Positions 51,313-62,174 of a stretch of DNA of 64,000 nucleotides are shown piece after piece. The DNA comes from Pictodentalium vernedei (lineage: Eukaryota > Mollusca > Scaphopoda > Dentaliida > Dentaliidae). The notes beneath the pieces are model-generated. The model saw only the letters and a program-made list of their open reading frames with translations, was not told where the DNA came from and made no database searches. Every line of letters starts with the position of its first letter. Position 1 is the stretch's first letter. Location of the stretch: contig CM062291.1 in NCBI GenBank assembly GCA_031216915.1, forward strand, positions 30,557,023-30,621,022, given 5' to 3'. A program made the translations under genes and the position numbers.

Positions 51313-54300
51313 TTACAAGCCTAAAATTTTTGTAACCTCCAAACGTTTTGTCTCTGAGTCTTGCACATAGCCATCTTTACTCAGATCAGATTTCCAATGA
51401 CCATGTCGTTTTATACACCTTTCAGAAACATTCTGACTGGCGGCTTCAGTGGCTCCTCCAGACCTTAATGAATGCAAACCTATATTTAAAGTACCTGTTA
51501 CAATCTTTAAACGTTTAATTATGCACTCACGGGCCCTGGTATAGCGAAGTTTCTTATTTTTCTTAATTAAATTACATTTGTCTCCGGAACGGTTTAAAGG
51601 TTTAAACAGAAAATTATCAGAATTGATATCAACTTTAGCTGCTGCAATGTACTTCAACAACATTAAATATGGACAGGCACTTGTTACCCCTTTTGAAATT
51701 AAAATTTCACTTCCATCCCTGTACTGGTCTGTTTTGCTTTTACACAACTTTAAAGCCAGGTAGGTATCATGAATTTTAACATCAGAACAAAGCAGATTGC
51801 TCAATTCATCAAATCGTAAAAACCCTGCAAAACTCAATAGAATCATACACAAATCCCTAATTACTGCCAAGTCCGATTCGGACTCGTACATCAAACATAG
51901 CTCCTTGAGCATATCTGCGGAAACAGGGTCTTTTTTATTTACGGGCTTATAGGCAAGGCGTTTTGCAGATTCCAACATGTTCTTAACAAAAAAATTATCG
52001 GTGGGATCAAAAAGACCATTTAAATTATGAGCCCATTTCAAACCATAGAAAGCAGTTGTAACTAAATGCACTGACGATCGAGCGTCCAACAGTTCAGTAA
52101 AATAAATAGCAACATGTATAGGTTCAGCTGGAATAATGTTAAAGTTTTTTACAATAGCAAATCTCTTCCATTTCTCGAAAGCATAAAAGTATTTAGAAAC
52201 GGTATTGTCACTCTTGGAATGAAGTAAATAAAATGTCAGTCTATCTTCATAATGTCTATCAAAATCAGAAATACCTGATGCTTGGAGTTGATCCCTCACA
52301 TTCCTCCTTAAATTCACATCTGAAATACAATACAAACAAATTACCATTTCTACTACACAAAATGTTTCACACAAAGTTGATGCGTAAAGCAATCATTCTG
52401 AAAGCTAACGACTTCCCCCCGAAAATACCGTTATTACCTCTGCCCTTAACCGTTACATCATGCAAATAAACTACCTCGTGAACTTGCTTAATGAAACAAT
52501 ATTTGACTGGATCATAAATTACAGGCCAAAAAGGTGCAGATTTCCATTCAGGCAAAATTAACGTCCCGGCGGCGTGATCAGTTTCTAGCTTTTTCAGCGT
52601 TTGAATGACCAAACGCACTGGTGGAACTAACCAGTTGTTGTCCCGAGACGACACCTGTCCAAAAGCATTAACACCTTCAGTTCCTTTACACCACCATCTA
52701 CTATTAAAACGCTTACATTTAGCGTTGAAATTAGATGCAAAACGGTCTACAGTGTGTGGACCCCATATTTTGTCCAAACTTTCAAAAACTTTACAATCAA
52801 TGCCCCAATCATCACTATCTCCGCATCTGCTCAAAAAATCCGCTTTAACATTCAACTCCCGTGGAATCCAAACAGGAAAAATATTTATATTATGTTTGTT
52901 GCACACATCGTGAATGTCAAGGACAATTTCATGTAAATTGGAATTTCTACTACCGGTAGCTAAAATTTTTGAAACATTTTGATTGTCCGAGAAAACCTTG
53001 ATTTTCGATCCCTCTACACTACCAAGGCAACTACATATAACTCTGTGTACAGCCTCAATTTCCCTCCAAGTTGAGCTTTCCAAACATTCAGTGGGGTCCC
53101 AATCCCCAATAACTTCGTCCTGGACAGAATAAAAACTATTCTTACCATTCAGTGTATTTTCGACGAAACGTCCACCGGGCACCCAGTCCCTCTCTACCTC
53201 ACAGTGAGGTCTACATTCAGTCAACGGACTGCAAACATTTCCCACTTGGGAACAATTGTCTGTCTTACTTACGTCACAGTGACATGCAATTTGATTATGG
53301 TTACATTAGCCTCAATGTAACCACCATAACCAAAACCAGAGGCATCAGTATAGACAGAAAAATCACACAAACTTTCACATTTCTGGTTCAAACTGAACAC
53401 ATTCAGTTTGGAACAATTACGGGTCCAGAACAAAAGCTCTGCTTTCGCCTCCGTCGTGATGACAACAGGCGCATTCCAGCTAGCTCTGGATAAAATGCAT
53501 CTTGTCATACCTTTCGTTCTGCGCTGCACAATACAGCCAAAAACAAGTTTAAGAGAAACTATCTGGCCTACTATGCAAGCTAAAAACCTCACATGTAAGG
53601 TCGAATGTTTAACACTTTCCAACTGAAATAATGCTGACTGTATTGTGAGCTTCAATTTCTCTATCCGTTCAAATGTTACACTTACCTTGCCCTCACTCAT
53701 ATTCCATGTAAAGCCAATCCAATCAGCTTTCTGACATGGTACCCAGCATGATTTTTCTTCTGCAATCAAAAAACCCAATTCAATCAAGTCACTCCTAACC
53801 ATACTCCCATTTTTCTGTGCGTCCACCTGAGAAACCCCGGCCCCGATGCCGTCATCTAAAAACATAATAACTCGCAGCCCCTGCGATCTCCAATAAGCAA
53901 CTACGGCCCTCATAAGTTTTGAAAATATATAGCTTGCAGTCCCCAAACCAAATGGTAAGACCTTAAACATGAAATATTTAATTTCACCATCGGCATAAGT
54001 CCATGAAAATCCCAAATATTTAGAGTGCTCGGAAAAAATCATCACGTGATGATATGCGGATGACAAATCGAAAGTGAAAAACCAGTCACCCTTTGCAAAC
54101 ATATCTAAAGCAATTTTTGCATCCTCGTACTTAAATTTGAACTGAGCTAAAAAAGGATTGATGTGTCGGCAATCCAAGACTAAACGAGGTTTATTCTTCT
54201 TACCAAATGCAACCGACAGTGGATTAACCACTGTCGGCTGATCTTGAGTAACAACAATACAACCTTTTCTACATAATTTTTCTATTTCTCTTTCAACGAA

Positions 54301-55302
54301 AGAAGTCTCTGTGCGAGATGATAAATTATTTTTCAATAAAACTCCAGAAGGCAATCTCAAAAAGGGGATTTTGTATCCATTCTGAACAATATCCGAAATA
54401 TGTTTACTTGCGCCAATGTCATTCCATTTTCTGAGTGCCCTTTTCAGACGCCCTACAGGGGTCTTAAAAATTTCCCTTTCGAGGGGTTTTGCTCTACTTT
54501 CAGAAGTTTCATTATCAGGAAACTCTTCGGCTTTATTACATAAATCATTACTATCAATTAAAATACTCATCTTTTGTGTACTTCCAATACTGTCACTGCC
54601 AGTATTAACGCTGCATTGGGCACGCCAATGCCCCGCTTTACCACAAGTAAAACATAAACCCGGTCGGTTACGAAATACTGCTGCTCTAACAGATGATTCT
54701 CGAGATTCTGGTGCCGACGATGCAGAAGATGCTGATGCTGGAGCGCTGTATGGAATAAATTTAGCCCTCGTTTTCTTGAATTTCTGCTGTTTAACCTTCC
54801 TGCTGGCTCTCCCTTCCGCCTTAGAAATGCGTTTCTCGTCCTCAGAATCTTTGGCTAACGGATGTGATTCGTATTCCTGAACTAACCTCCATCCAAACTC
54901 AGATGAATCTGCCAGTTTAACCAGCTTCTGTCGATGCGATATAAGACTCATACCTTCAATAATTTTGTCTCTAGCTGTATTGACTAAACCACTGGTACCC
55001 GGTGCTTCATTTAATAAAGATTCAGCTTCTTTGAGCTTGCTGTTGACTTGAGCATTAAACTTAAACTGTTCTTCACAACCCTTCTTGTTAAATTTATAAC
55101 TTTCATTACATAAAATGTTTTGTTGAATTTTAGCCAATTGAACTTCCGAAACTTCCCTCTGATTTGAATTTATTTCACGTTTAAAATTCTGCAGCTGACC
55201 TGAAAGTAATGTTTCCATCTTACTGAGAATACTGTTCTGACAGCCTACCATTGCAGATTGAATTTTGTTTTCTACCAAATCATTGAGGTGAGCGTCGTCC
55301 AT
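51313..55302 (-). CDS. PAT-like Gag-RT-RNase H-MT-YR polyprotein, apparently interrupted by two introns
   Basis: Three open blocks share one order on the minus strand. Block 1 (55302-53305) starts at an ATG. It has a coiled-coil-like Gag, a zinc knuckle CFTCGKAGHWRAQC, RT with LVLDCRHINPFL, FTFDLSSAYHHV (motif A), FKVLPFGLGTASYIF (motif B) and IMFLDDGIGAG (motif C), and the first RNase H Asp (VYTDASGFGYGGYIEAN). Block 2 (53119-52438) continues RNase H (ESSTWREIEAV, VFSDNQNV, WIPRELNVKADFLSR) and an MT-like part (VDRFASNFNAKC, NNWLVPPVRLV). Block 3 (52319-51313) is YR with Arg (GFLRFDELSN), Lys (KSKTDQYRDG), HxxR (LHSLRSGGATEAA), His (RHGHWKSD) and Tyr (KDGYVQDS). Removing 53304-53120 and 52437-52320 gives 1,228 codons without a stop. 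The alternative is two coincidental frameshifts. Confidence 0.82.
52320..52437 (-). other. Candidate spliceosomal intron 2 (118 bases)
   Basis: The donor GAG|GTAATA and acceptor ttgtttgtattgtatttcag|AT join MT to YR. The exon before ends in phase 1 and the exon after lacks exactly one base, so the frame is kept. The tract before AG is strongly T-rich. Confidence 0.7.
53120..53304 (-). other. Candidate spliceosomal intron 1 (185 bases)
   Basis: The donor AAT|GTAACC and acceptor tagtttttattctgtccag|GAC fall inside RNase H, phase 0 on both sides. Joining gives the expected spacing between TDASGFGYGGYIE and the ESSTWRE helix. The donor is only moderate; a stronger GTAAGT 32 bases downstream is out of phase. 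Confidence 0.6.
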
Positions 55303-55496
55303 AATTGAAACTGCGTGGCTCTTTCGTTTGCAAAAACGCTTGAACTGAAGTCACAAACATTCAAGTGACTACACTCCGATTCACTCACGTGATCAGTACC
55401 CTGACAACCCATGGACTGAACAACACCTTTGTTTATTTGAATGGTCTACCAAAGACAACATTTTTCCGCTAAACTACCGAAACGCGGAAAAATTAT
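55303..55496 (-). repeat. A1 repeat of the PAT-like element (5' end)
   Basis: Lies directly upstream of the polyprotein ATG, as a leader and promoter would. 194 bases, about one mismatch to A2. Confidence 0.92.
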
Positions 55497-56149
55497 ATTC
55501 CATTGCAATGCATGGTGGTGACGAAGGTCCTTCTTTGGTTTTTGTTCCCAAACCTCCGAAATCTATCACCCACTTGGCTCAATGGTTTCGTGCATTTGAG
55601 ATTTTTTGTTTAGTTTACGTGGAGAAATTTCCACATCAGATTCAAGCTCTATTTAAATATCAGTCCAGTATTCGTCATATGTCATCAATAGGCTATAAGT
55701 GGATTTTTTATGATTGGGAATTTTGAACACTTCGGCAAACTGATCTTTCTCTCCAATGGGATAGTCTCCATTGGGAGTTATATCTCAAAGCCATGCCCTC
55801 TACCAGGACTTCAGTCGGTTCTCAAAGTCAAAACCAGATTCGTCCCAGGGTCAACACTTTCAAAGGTAGGCAGTCACAGCAAGGGCGTTCAGGTATTCCT
55901 AATGGATTTTGTTATAAGTTTCATTCTGGTCGATCCTGCCAGGGCAAATATGGTTTTTCGCACCTCTGTTACCGTTGTCAACAGGATCATTGTGCTGCGA
56001 AGTGTTTAGAAGGTCCGGGTAATTCGAGGCAGAATTTTCATGTGGGCAGAAATACCAATCACCCTACTGAACAGGTCTTTCCAGGAGGGGTTTTACCAGG
56101 GAATTTTCAGTACCATAGTAACGCCAGTGCAAGTAAAAGTTCTAAGTAA
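55497..56149 (+). pseudogene. Ngaro-like element: Gag C-terminal part with CCCH and CCHC-like fingers
   Basis: It continues the frame cut at 50403. It has a conserved Gag core (FVPKPPKSITHLAQWF, then a Tyr/Trp-rich stretch), one TGA at 55724-55726 in an otherwise open frame, then NGFCYKFHSGRSC...FSHLCYRCQQDHCAAKC. That is a CCCH-type finger followed by a Cys-Cys-His-Cys knuckle, typical of Gag in this group. It ends at TAA, 56149. Confidence 0.78.
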
Positions 56150-57162
56150 ACTGTTTCAGGGTTTTGATACATCTGCTGGTGCCACTCTTATTGACGGGTT
56201 CCAGCATGGCTTTCGAATTGGTGTGGGGACACCTGTTGTTCATGGAAATCTGACAATCTCCACTCCGCTCATACTTTCCCGGCCATTGTTCAGAAGAAAA
56301 TCGATAAGGAAATTAAAATGGGCAGACTCGAAAGCCCCTTTTCCGAACCTCCTTCTTGTCCTGTTATTATATCACCGATCGGTGTTGTTCCTAAAAAAAG
56401 CTCCAGGAGAATACTGTATGATTCATCACCTGTCTTTTCCATATGGCTCATCGGTTAATGATAGTGTCCCCAAAGAAAAATCGGTAGTTCATTATCAATC
56501 TATTGATGATGCAGTTCGGGTTGTTTGTCAACTGGGGAAGGGTTGCTATATGGAGAAGGCAGATGTTGAGTCTGCATTTCTGTTAACTGGTAGAGCGCTG
56601 GAAGCCCATATTTGGGCTTTAATCTGAAGTGCAGGTAAGCCATCTTAAAGACTTCACATTCAGTGGATGTATTTCATATTATGTTTGAAGTGAAATTATT
56701 TAGTCTCTGAGGATTTGCCTTGTTACAATTTATGGGAGAGTGCCTATGGGCACTCTCCCATAAATTGTAACAAGGCAAAGACATGTCGATAAATCTTGAA
56801 GACCAAAAATAATTCAACACTCTACTAGTTAATAACCGTTCATCCTGCTGATCAACCACTCCTCGGTTTTAAATGGAATAAGATATATTACTTTGATCGA
56901 TGTCTTCCTATGGGTTGTGCCTCCTCTTTGTAAAATTTTTGAGAGTTTTAGCTCCACGTTGCAATGGGTGGCCGAACGGAAGTACTCTGTGCATCAAGTA
57001 CTGCATGTATTGGATGACTTTATCTTTGTTGCAAAACGTTTTACAAACTGCCAAGTTTATCTCCATCAGTTTTTGAAGATGTGCAATGAGCTAGGAGTCC
57101 CTATCGCATGTGAGAAGACCTTTGAACCTTATCCGGTTTATCATTTTTGGGTATTGAGTTAG
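56150..57162 (+). pseudogene. Ngaro-like reverse transcriptase, broken and interrupted
   Basis: Pieces in several frames read as RT fingers (HHLSFPYGSSVND, KEKSVVHYQSIDDA) and motif A with Asp (CYMEKADVESAFLL). After an insertion of about 240 bases come LLGFKWNKIYYFDRCLPMGC (motif B) and HVLDDFIFVAKRF (motif C). Catalytic Asp residues remain, but at least three frame changes and the insertion disable it. Confidence 0.78.
56690..56835. mobile_element. Hairpin MITE inside the Ngaro-like RT
   Basis: tttgccttgttacaatttat-gggagagtgcc pairs perfectly with ggcactctcccataaattgt-aacaaggcaaa (56711-56781). Outer agtg...aaattattt / aaataatt...cact are short inverted ends. It separates RT motifs A and B, which are contiguous in relatives. 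Confidence 0.7.
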
Positions 57163-57299
57163 ATTCTGTTGCAATGGTTGCCCGTTTGCCATCTGATAAG
57201 TTGCTTAAATGTCAATCATTAATTACAGCTATGATCGGTCGGAAAAGGGCTTCATTGTAAGAACTGCAGTCTTATCATCGGCCTGCTTAATTTTGCTTG

Positions 57300-57850
57300 T
57301 TCTGTGGTTGTGCCAGGTCGAGTGTTCTTACAATGTATGATTAATCTTACTATTGGTTTATCCCGGCCTCATCATAGAGTTCGTGTTTCTGAGCAGGTAC
57401 GGCAGGATCTTCGCTTGTGGTTGTTGTTTCTTGATAGTTTCAATGGTAAATCTGTCTTTTTGCCGCTGCAGTGGGCTGATAATGACCAACTTACCCTTCA
57501 CACAGATGCTGCCGCTAGCTTCGATTTTGGTGGTATTTTCAGGACTGAATGGTTTTATGGTGCTTGGTCTGAGGTTGATAAACATTACAACATTGCTGTT
57601 CTTGAGCTGTATCCCATAGTTTTATCATTACATTTGTTTGGGTCCCGTTTCTGTGATCGATGCATTCTTTTTATTGTGACAATTCTGTGGTGGTTCAGTG
57701 CATTAACACTCAAACCTCCCATGATTCAGTTCTCCTACAACTTTTACGACAGGTTTTAATCTGTCTGAAATATAACATTCACGTTCCTGGCAAATCTTAA
57801 CATATTAGCAGATGCTCTTTCTCGGTTACAGGTTCAGGAGTTCAAGAGAC
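57300..57850 (+). pseudogene. Ngaro-like RNase H, frameshifted
   Basis: LTLHTDAAASFDFGGIF (first Asp) and NIAVLELYPIVL (Glu) are in one frame to about 57650. DNSVVVQCINTQTSHD (Asp) and the HVPGK...ILADALSRLQ end follow in other frames. Unlike the DIRS and PAT-like elements here, YR follows within about 40 residues with no MT domain, which is why I call the element Ngaro-like. Confidence 0.75.
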
Positions 57851-57939
57851 TTGCACCTTCTTATCAGCAGCATCCTGTTCCCATTACACACCACTTCAGC
57901 TTAACAGCCTTGTTGAGACCCTTGGGACATTAATGGACA

Positions 57940-58821
57940 ATGCGCAAGCACCATCAACCAGCCGGTTTTACCAACTCTTTCCATCGTTTTGCATGTTTTT
58001 GTGCAGAATTCCGCTTGTGCAGTTCGCTGCCCATTACTGTTGATAGGTTATGTCTGTTTATTGCCCATATGTATAATGTTGGATATTCCTCAAAATATGT
58101 TGTCTCTTTGCTTTCTGGCCTCTCATACATTCATAAAGTTCATCATTTGTGTGATCCATCAGATAATTTTGTGGTCAAGAAATTGCTCATGGGTATCAAA
58201 CATCTACGAACCTCTGTGGATGTTAGGCTTCCCATAACATTGCCTGTTTTAGGCAAGCTCATTACTACTCTCTCCATCTGTTCTGCGAGTGATTACCAAT
58301 GCAAATTATTCCAGTCACTTTTTCCCTTAGCCTTTTCCACCTTTGCGAGGATTGGGGAGTTCTGTCCACTCCAGCCACAAGATAAAGGTAAAGTTCTGCA
58401 ATTATCTGATGTCCATTGTCATTCTGAGGGTCAGTCGGTGGGCTTCTTACTCATCTTTCGACATTTTAAACACAATTTGGGTTGTACACCCCACTACGTC
58501 AGGGTCACACCACAGTCTGATCCTTCTGTCTGCCCTGTTGCATTCTTGAAGATTTTTCTTGCACTGAGGGGCCTGACGTATGGTCCCCTATTCGCTTATC
58601 CTGATGGATCACCCATTTTACATCAAACATTCAATGCTCTTTTGCAACGAGGCTTAAATGTATGACAATTGGACACATATGCCTTCAAAGGTCACAGCTT
58701 CCGTATTGGCGCTGCCACTTGGGTAGCCAGTAGGGGTTTTACTGATTCTCAAATCAGGATGATGGGCATATGGAAGTCGAATGCTTTTCACAGTTACATC
58801 CGCAGCTCTCCTCTGACGTGA
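57940..58821 (+). pseudogene. Ngaro-like tyrosine recombinase with one internal stop
   Basis: This is a single frame of 293 codons with one TGA at 58663-58665. The N-terminal half reads HHQPAGFTNSFHRFACF...VVSLLSGLSYIHKVHHL. Catalytic residues are Arg (FARIGEFCPL), HxxR after the stop (KGHSFRIGAATWVA), Trp (MMGIWKSNAF) and Tyr (AFHSYIRSS). A TGA within an otherwise well kept YR suggests moderate age. Confidence 0.82.
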
Positions 58822-59890
58822 TCTCTTTCTTCAAGCCGGGAGTATTGGCACTGGAAGTGGAGGTGGTGACCTCTTCTATTTCATTTTTCCTCCCTCAGTT
58901 TCTGCGGGGGCAGCAATTGGGGTTCCATATGATATAGGCATCCGTTGGAATTTATACCAGTCTGCATTAACTTAGTTCCATTGCGTCAACACTGCTGGGG
59001 CAGGGTTGCTCATACTGTCTGCAGTAGGTCTAGGGTTGATGATAGTTAGCATATCTATGTCCATGGTGCTATCCCTTCTGCAGATATTGGTTCTCATGAA
59101 TTGTTCAACCCTTTGGTTGTTATGGAACATTACTACTGTTATATACATTGTTCTTGTATCGTCCAGGGATGCTGGGGCATTCCTTGCTGCTTGTTTAGGG
59201 GTCAGTGCCGGGGCGTTGTCCAGTTTTTTTGTACATAGCAAATGATTCTGCGGGGGCGAAGTCATTAAACAATTTCATGTTATGTTTATGTTATTTTTTG
59301 TTCATCATGGCCGTTATTCATTATTCGTTCCTTGCTAGCGTAGGGTTGTGCTATGGTGGCGAATTATTGTTGCCTGCCCATGGCTTTTCATGGGATTTGG
59401 CTACACGTACTGTGTAAGACTTGTCATTCATATAGATGATCAGGTTTGGCTGATATTTCAGTTGCTCTTCTTGCAGTGTGGGCACACTGTTCTTTCCATT
59501 TTGTCTTTGCTTGTTTCATTCATGTACTTGTCTCCTTATATCGTTGCGAGTTTTTGTCAGGGGAGTTTCTCGTCTCAAATTCTTACTCCTTTTTGTTTCC
59601 CATTTTCCTTCCTTCCCTGCTGTTGTGTGGGTGGAATGCATCCCTCAACACGGTTGCCACAGGTGGGTCCGGTTAAGGGATGCATTTTGGGTGTTTTTTT
59701 CGTAGGCAAGATTTTCCAAAATGAAACTCCCCATAGAGCAGTCATTATAATTATTCTACTATTGGCTACACTGTACTTATGATACATATATCAAACAGTA
59801 AAATCTACATTAGTAATTTACAGTGTAGTCCTAAAACACATACATTAGTTCTTATTAATTGCTCATTGCAAGTGGGGTTTTCCAGTCCAT
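58822..59890 (+). other. 3' region of the Ngaro-like element, no supported gene
   Basis: Ngaro elements often encode a further hydrolase after YR, but I could not find a GDS-type motif in any frame. Several short hydrophobic frames (59006-59782) arise from T-rich sequence. The element's end and its B-type repeats were not located. Confidence 0.4.
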
Positions 59891-59894
59891 GATG

Positions 59895-59960
59895 GCTGCT
59901 TAAATATTCTTCTTCAAAGATCTTCTTCAGATCCACCAAACAGAATCTTTTGATATTTGA
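59895..59960 (+). repeat. Single fragment of the 167-bp satellite
   Basis: tcttcttcagatccaccaaa then cagaatcttttgatatttga. A lone remnant next to a foldback. Confidence 0.6.
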
Positions 59961-59961
59961 T

Positions 59962-60115
59962 AAATAGAGGATATGGAATGAGTGTTTTTCTCGTATGATA
60001 TTTATGAAACTCGTCTAAGAATTTTCCGTTTTGGCGAGCCCAAACGAAAAATTCGGACGAGTTTCATAAATATTATATGAGAAAAACACTCATTTCATAT
60101 TCTATTTATCATATG
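59962..60115. mobile_element. Foldback MITE (tgataaatagaggatatgga family)
   Basis: Arms of about 65 bases: tgataaatagaggatatgga...gaaactcgtc pairs with gacgagtttcataaatatta...ctatttatca. The motif cggacgagtcatatgataaa at 60573-60592 repeats part of one arm, so the element may extend that far. Confidence 0.7.
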
Positions 60116-60153
60116 ACACACACACGCACAAATTAGCCACTTAGAATGACTTT

Positions 60154-60345
60154 TTAACCCATCGCCTAACTTGAGTTGCAGACAGCACTTGGCAAAAACA
60201 TCCTCGAATATTAAAAATTTTAATTTTTTGCTTCCAAAACATAGCTTATGTTCCCTCATTGGAACGAGCTCGTTGAGCTCGTTCCAATGAGGGGTCATAA
60301 CCTATGTTTTGGAAGCAAAAAGTGAAAATATAAAAAAAAAATAAA
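60154..60345. mobile_element. TTAA MITE subfamily B, right end worn
   Basis: TTAACCCATCGCCTAACTTG, then the core ccctcattggaacgagctcg / ctcgttccaatgaggggtc. The right terminus (ggtaaaggg) is not found. Confidence 0.75.
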
Positions 60346-60359
60346 TGGCGTTTTTCCTG

Positions 60360-60806
60360 CAGGTCATAGATTTATACAATATAACCCACCCTAAATAGAA
60401 CAGAGACGTAAATTCTCCCTACTGAAATTATGCAAATGTGACCCAATTGTATTTTGTTTAGCCAATCAAATTGTCCAGTTTTGAAATTGACCAATGAAAT
60501 TGATGGAAGGCTTTATTTATCACTGATTAATATGAAAACAAAATATCAAATGTTTTAAAGTGAACAAAACGGACGAGTCATATGATAAATAGCATTACTA
60601 GGACTCGTTGATTGAAGTTTGTTCAAAGTGTTATGCTTGACAGATTTTAGTGGGCATCAGGGGGATTTGAAATTTAACATAGTGAACACAAAAGCCAATG
60701 GAGAATTTACTTTTTCTTTAAATGAATTGTGCCCACACGAGGTACAGCTGAGTGTGATGTAAATGTGAGTACATAAGATTAACATTTGCTCAAATAAAGA
60801 CCACCA
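60360..60806. other. Non-coding stretch, no gene seen
   Basis: AT-rich, with no supported frame or repeat apart from the foldback arm remnant at 60573. Confidence 0.4.
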
Positions 60807-60818
60807 GGAGACTTGAGA

Positions 60819-61161
60819 GGGGGCACGGTGGCTCAGTGGGTAGAGGTGCAGGCTTCAAGCCGAGAGGTCCTCGGTTCGAATCCCACCTGTGGCAACCACG
60901 TTGTGTCCTTGGGCAAGACACTTCGCCCCCATTGCCCACGTTTGGGCATGGTGACGTTGTGTACTAATGCATAGTGCACGTTGATGGTGCACTGTCTTCA
61001 ACCAATGCTAACCCTGCTTGTGTGGAGTTAGTATGTTGGGGAGCTGTCAGTTGCTCGCCGTTGCTCGGTGGTTCTCTCCAGGTACTCCGGCTTCCTCCAC
61101 CCGTAAAACTGTCAAGGTCATGATTAGCCATTGTGCAGAAATATGTGACCTTAAACACCAA

Positions 61162-61212
<51 letters not shown>

Positions 61213-61215
61213 ATA
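60819..61215 (+). mobile_element. tRNA-headed SINE with a long aaat tail
   Basis: gggggcacggtggctcagtg start, ggttcgaatcccacc box B, and a tail expanded to about 14 aaat/aata units. Target duplication GGAGACTTGAGA / GGAGATTTGAGA at 60807-60818 and 61216-61227. Confidence 0.9.
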
Positions 61216-61315
61216 GGAGATTTGAGACTAGGAAGGAGAGGGAGAGGGTCCTTTGGATAAAGTTATTTTTTTTTGCTTGAAAAAAAAAATCTGAAGGATT
61301 ATGAGTGGTTTTATG

Positions 61316-61760
61316 TTCCAATAAGAGTAAAATCCTCGCCCTCTGATTGGATGAGAGCTGACGTAATTTCTTTTATGCTTACGGCTCCAGTTGCAAATGT
61401 TACCATCTGGCATCACCACATTAAATATTTGAAATGACGTTACCCGTTTCGTAATTGCTTCGTCAACGGAGTGACTTGCAAGCCGCTTCATTTTTCTGGA
61501 CTTTTTACAGGTGCAGCAGAAGGTGTTCCGGATGAAGTGTTTTTTAAATTACAGACCGATTTACGATTTGAACTGAGATGGAATAAGTTTATCTGGTTTA
61601 TTGATTATTTATCCAGTGCTGTCGTGGGTAACGAGAGGTTTATTTACTAAACCTGTGATCGTTAAACGTTGCCTTGAACAAAGCAACTTTTAACGATCAC
61701 AAGTTTAGTAAAAATAAGTCTCTCGTGTTTCACGGTGTAGGTTTTGGGCTATCGGTAGGG
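61316..61760. repeat. Dispersed repeat, copy 2, with internal foldback
   Basis: Aligns with 42415-42860. This copy also holds an inverted pair, gaggtttatttactaaacct...gtgatcgtta and taacgatcacaagtttagta...gtctctc (61640-61735), absent as a full hairpin from copy 1. Confidence 0.7.
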
Positions 61761-61782
61761 TCATATTGGAGCATATACGTTA

Positions 61783-61925
61783 TTCTGATAAATTGACGGT
61801 AACATGGTCTGAGGTTTGCAACTTGGAGTGTATGTTCAACCTCGAGGCTTCACAACTCATTTGAACATAAGCCCTGAGCCGCAAACCTCAGACCACATTA
61901 CTGTCAATTCATCGCAATAACTTAC
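61783..61925. repeat. Foldback around gtctgaggtttgcaac
   Basis: aattgacggtaacatggtct-gaggtttgc pairs with gcaaacctcagaccacatta-ctgtcaatt. The inner part ttgaac...gttcaa also pairs. Confidence 0.65.
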
Positions 61926-62174
61926 GATGTAAAAAAATGAACTTTTACCCTGGTGATGGGTGGGGAGTTAGAGGGGATCACGGTGATTTTTTTTTCTCTT
62001 TGCTGCAAAATGTGTTTTGAAGGGGTTTGAATGATTTTACACCCTAAAAAAAAAATCACCCAACAAACACTTCTCACCCCACCACCACTCACTCCTCTAG
62101 CTAAATTAGATTAGCTATAGATGCTGAATGTGACCTTAACCAATTTTATCAGGTGAGTGATTAAGGCCCCTTCA

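Larger units (their letters stand above)
50404..55496 (-). mobile_element. PAT-like YR retrotransposon with split direct repeats (intact structure)
   Basis: This is a 5.1-kb element on the minus strand. In its own 5'-3' order it holds A1 (55496-55303), the coding region (55302-51313), B1 (51037-50966), A2 (50965-50772), a spacer and B2 (50475-50404). A1 and A2 are 194 bases each with about one difference; B1 and B2 are 72 bases with about one difference. Split repeats plus an MT domain point to the PAT group of YR retroelements. Near-identity of the repeats indicates a young insertion. It interrupts the Gag frame of a decayed Ngaro-like element. Confidence 0.88.

Noticed and set aside
53120..53272. 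Intron 1 using the stronger GTAAGT donor at 53272
   Set aside because: It would end the exon in phase 2 and put the following RNase H out of frame. The GTAACC donor at 53304 keeps phase and the expected spacing.
59006..59787. Hydrophobic membrane proteins after the Ngaro-like YR
   Set aside because: Several overlapping frames on one strand are all Leu/Phe/Val-rich because the DNA is T-rich. None shows a family motif or a hydrolase signature.
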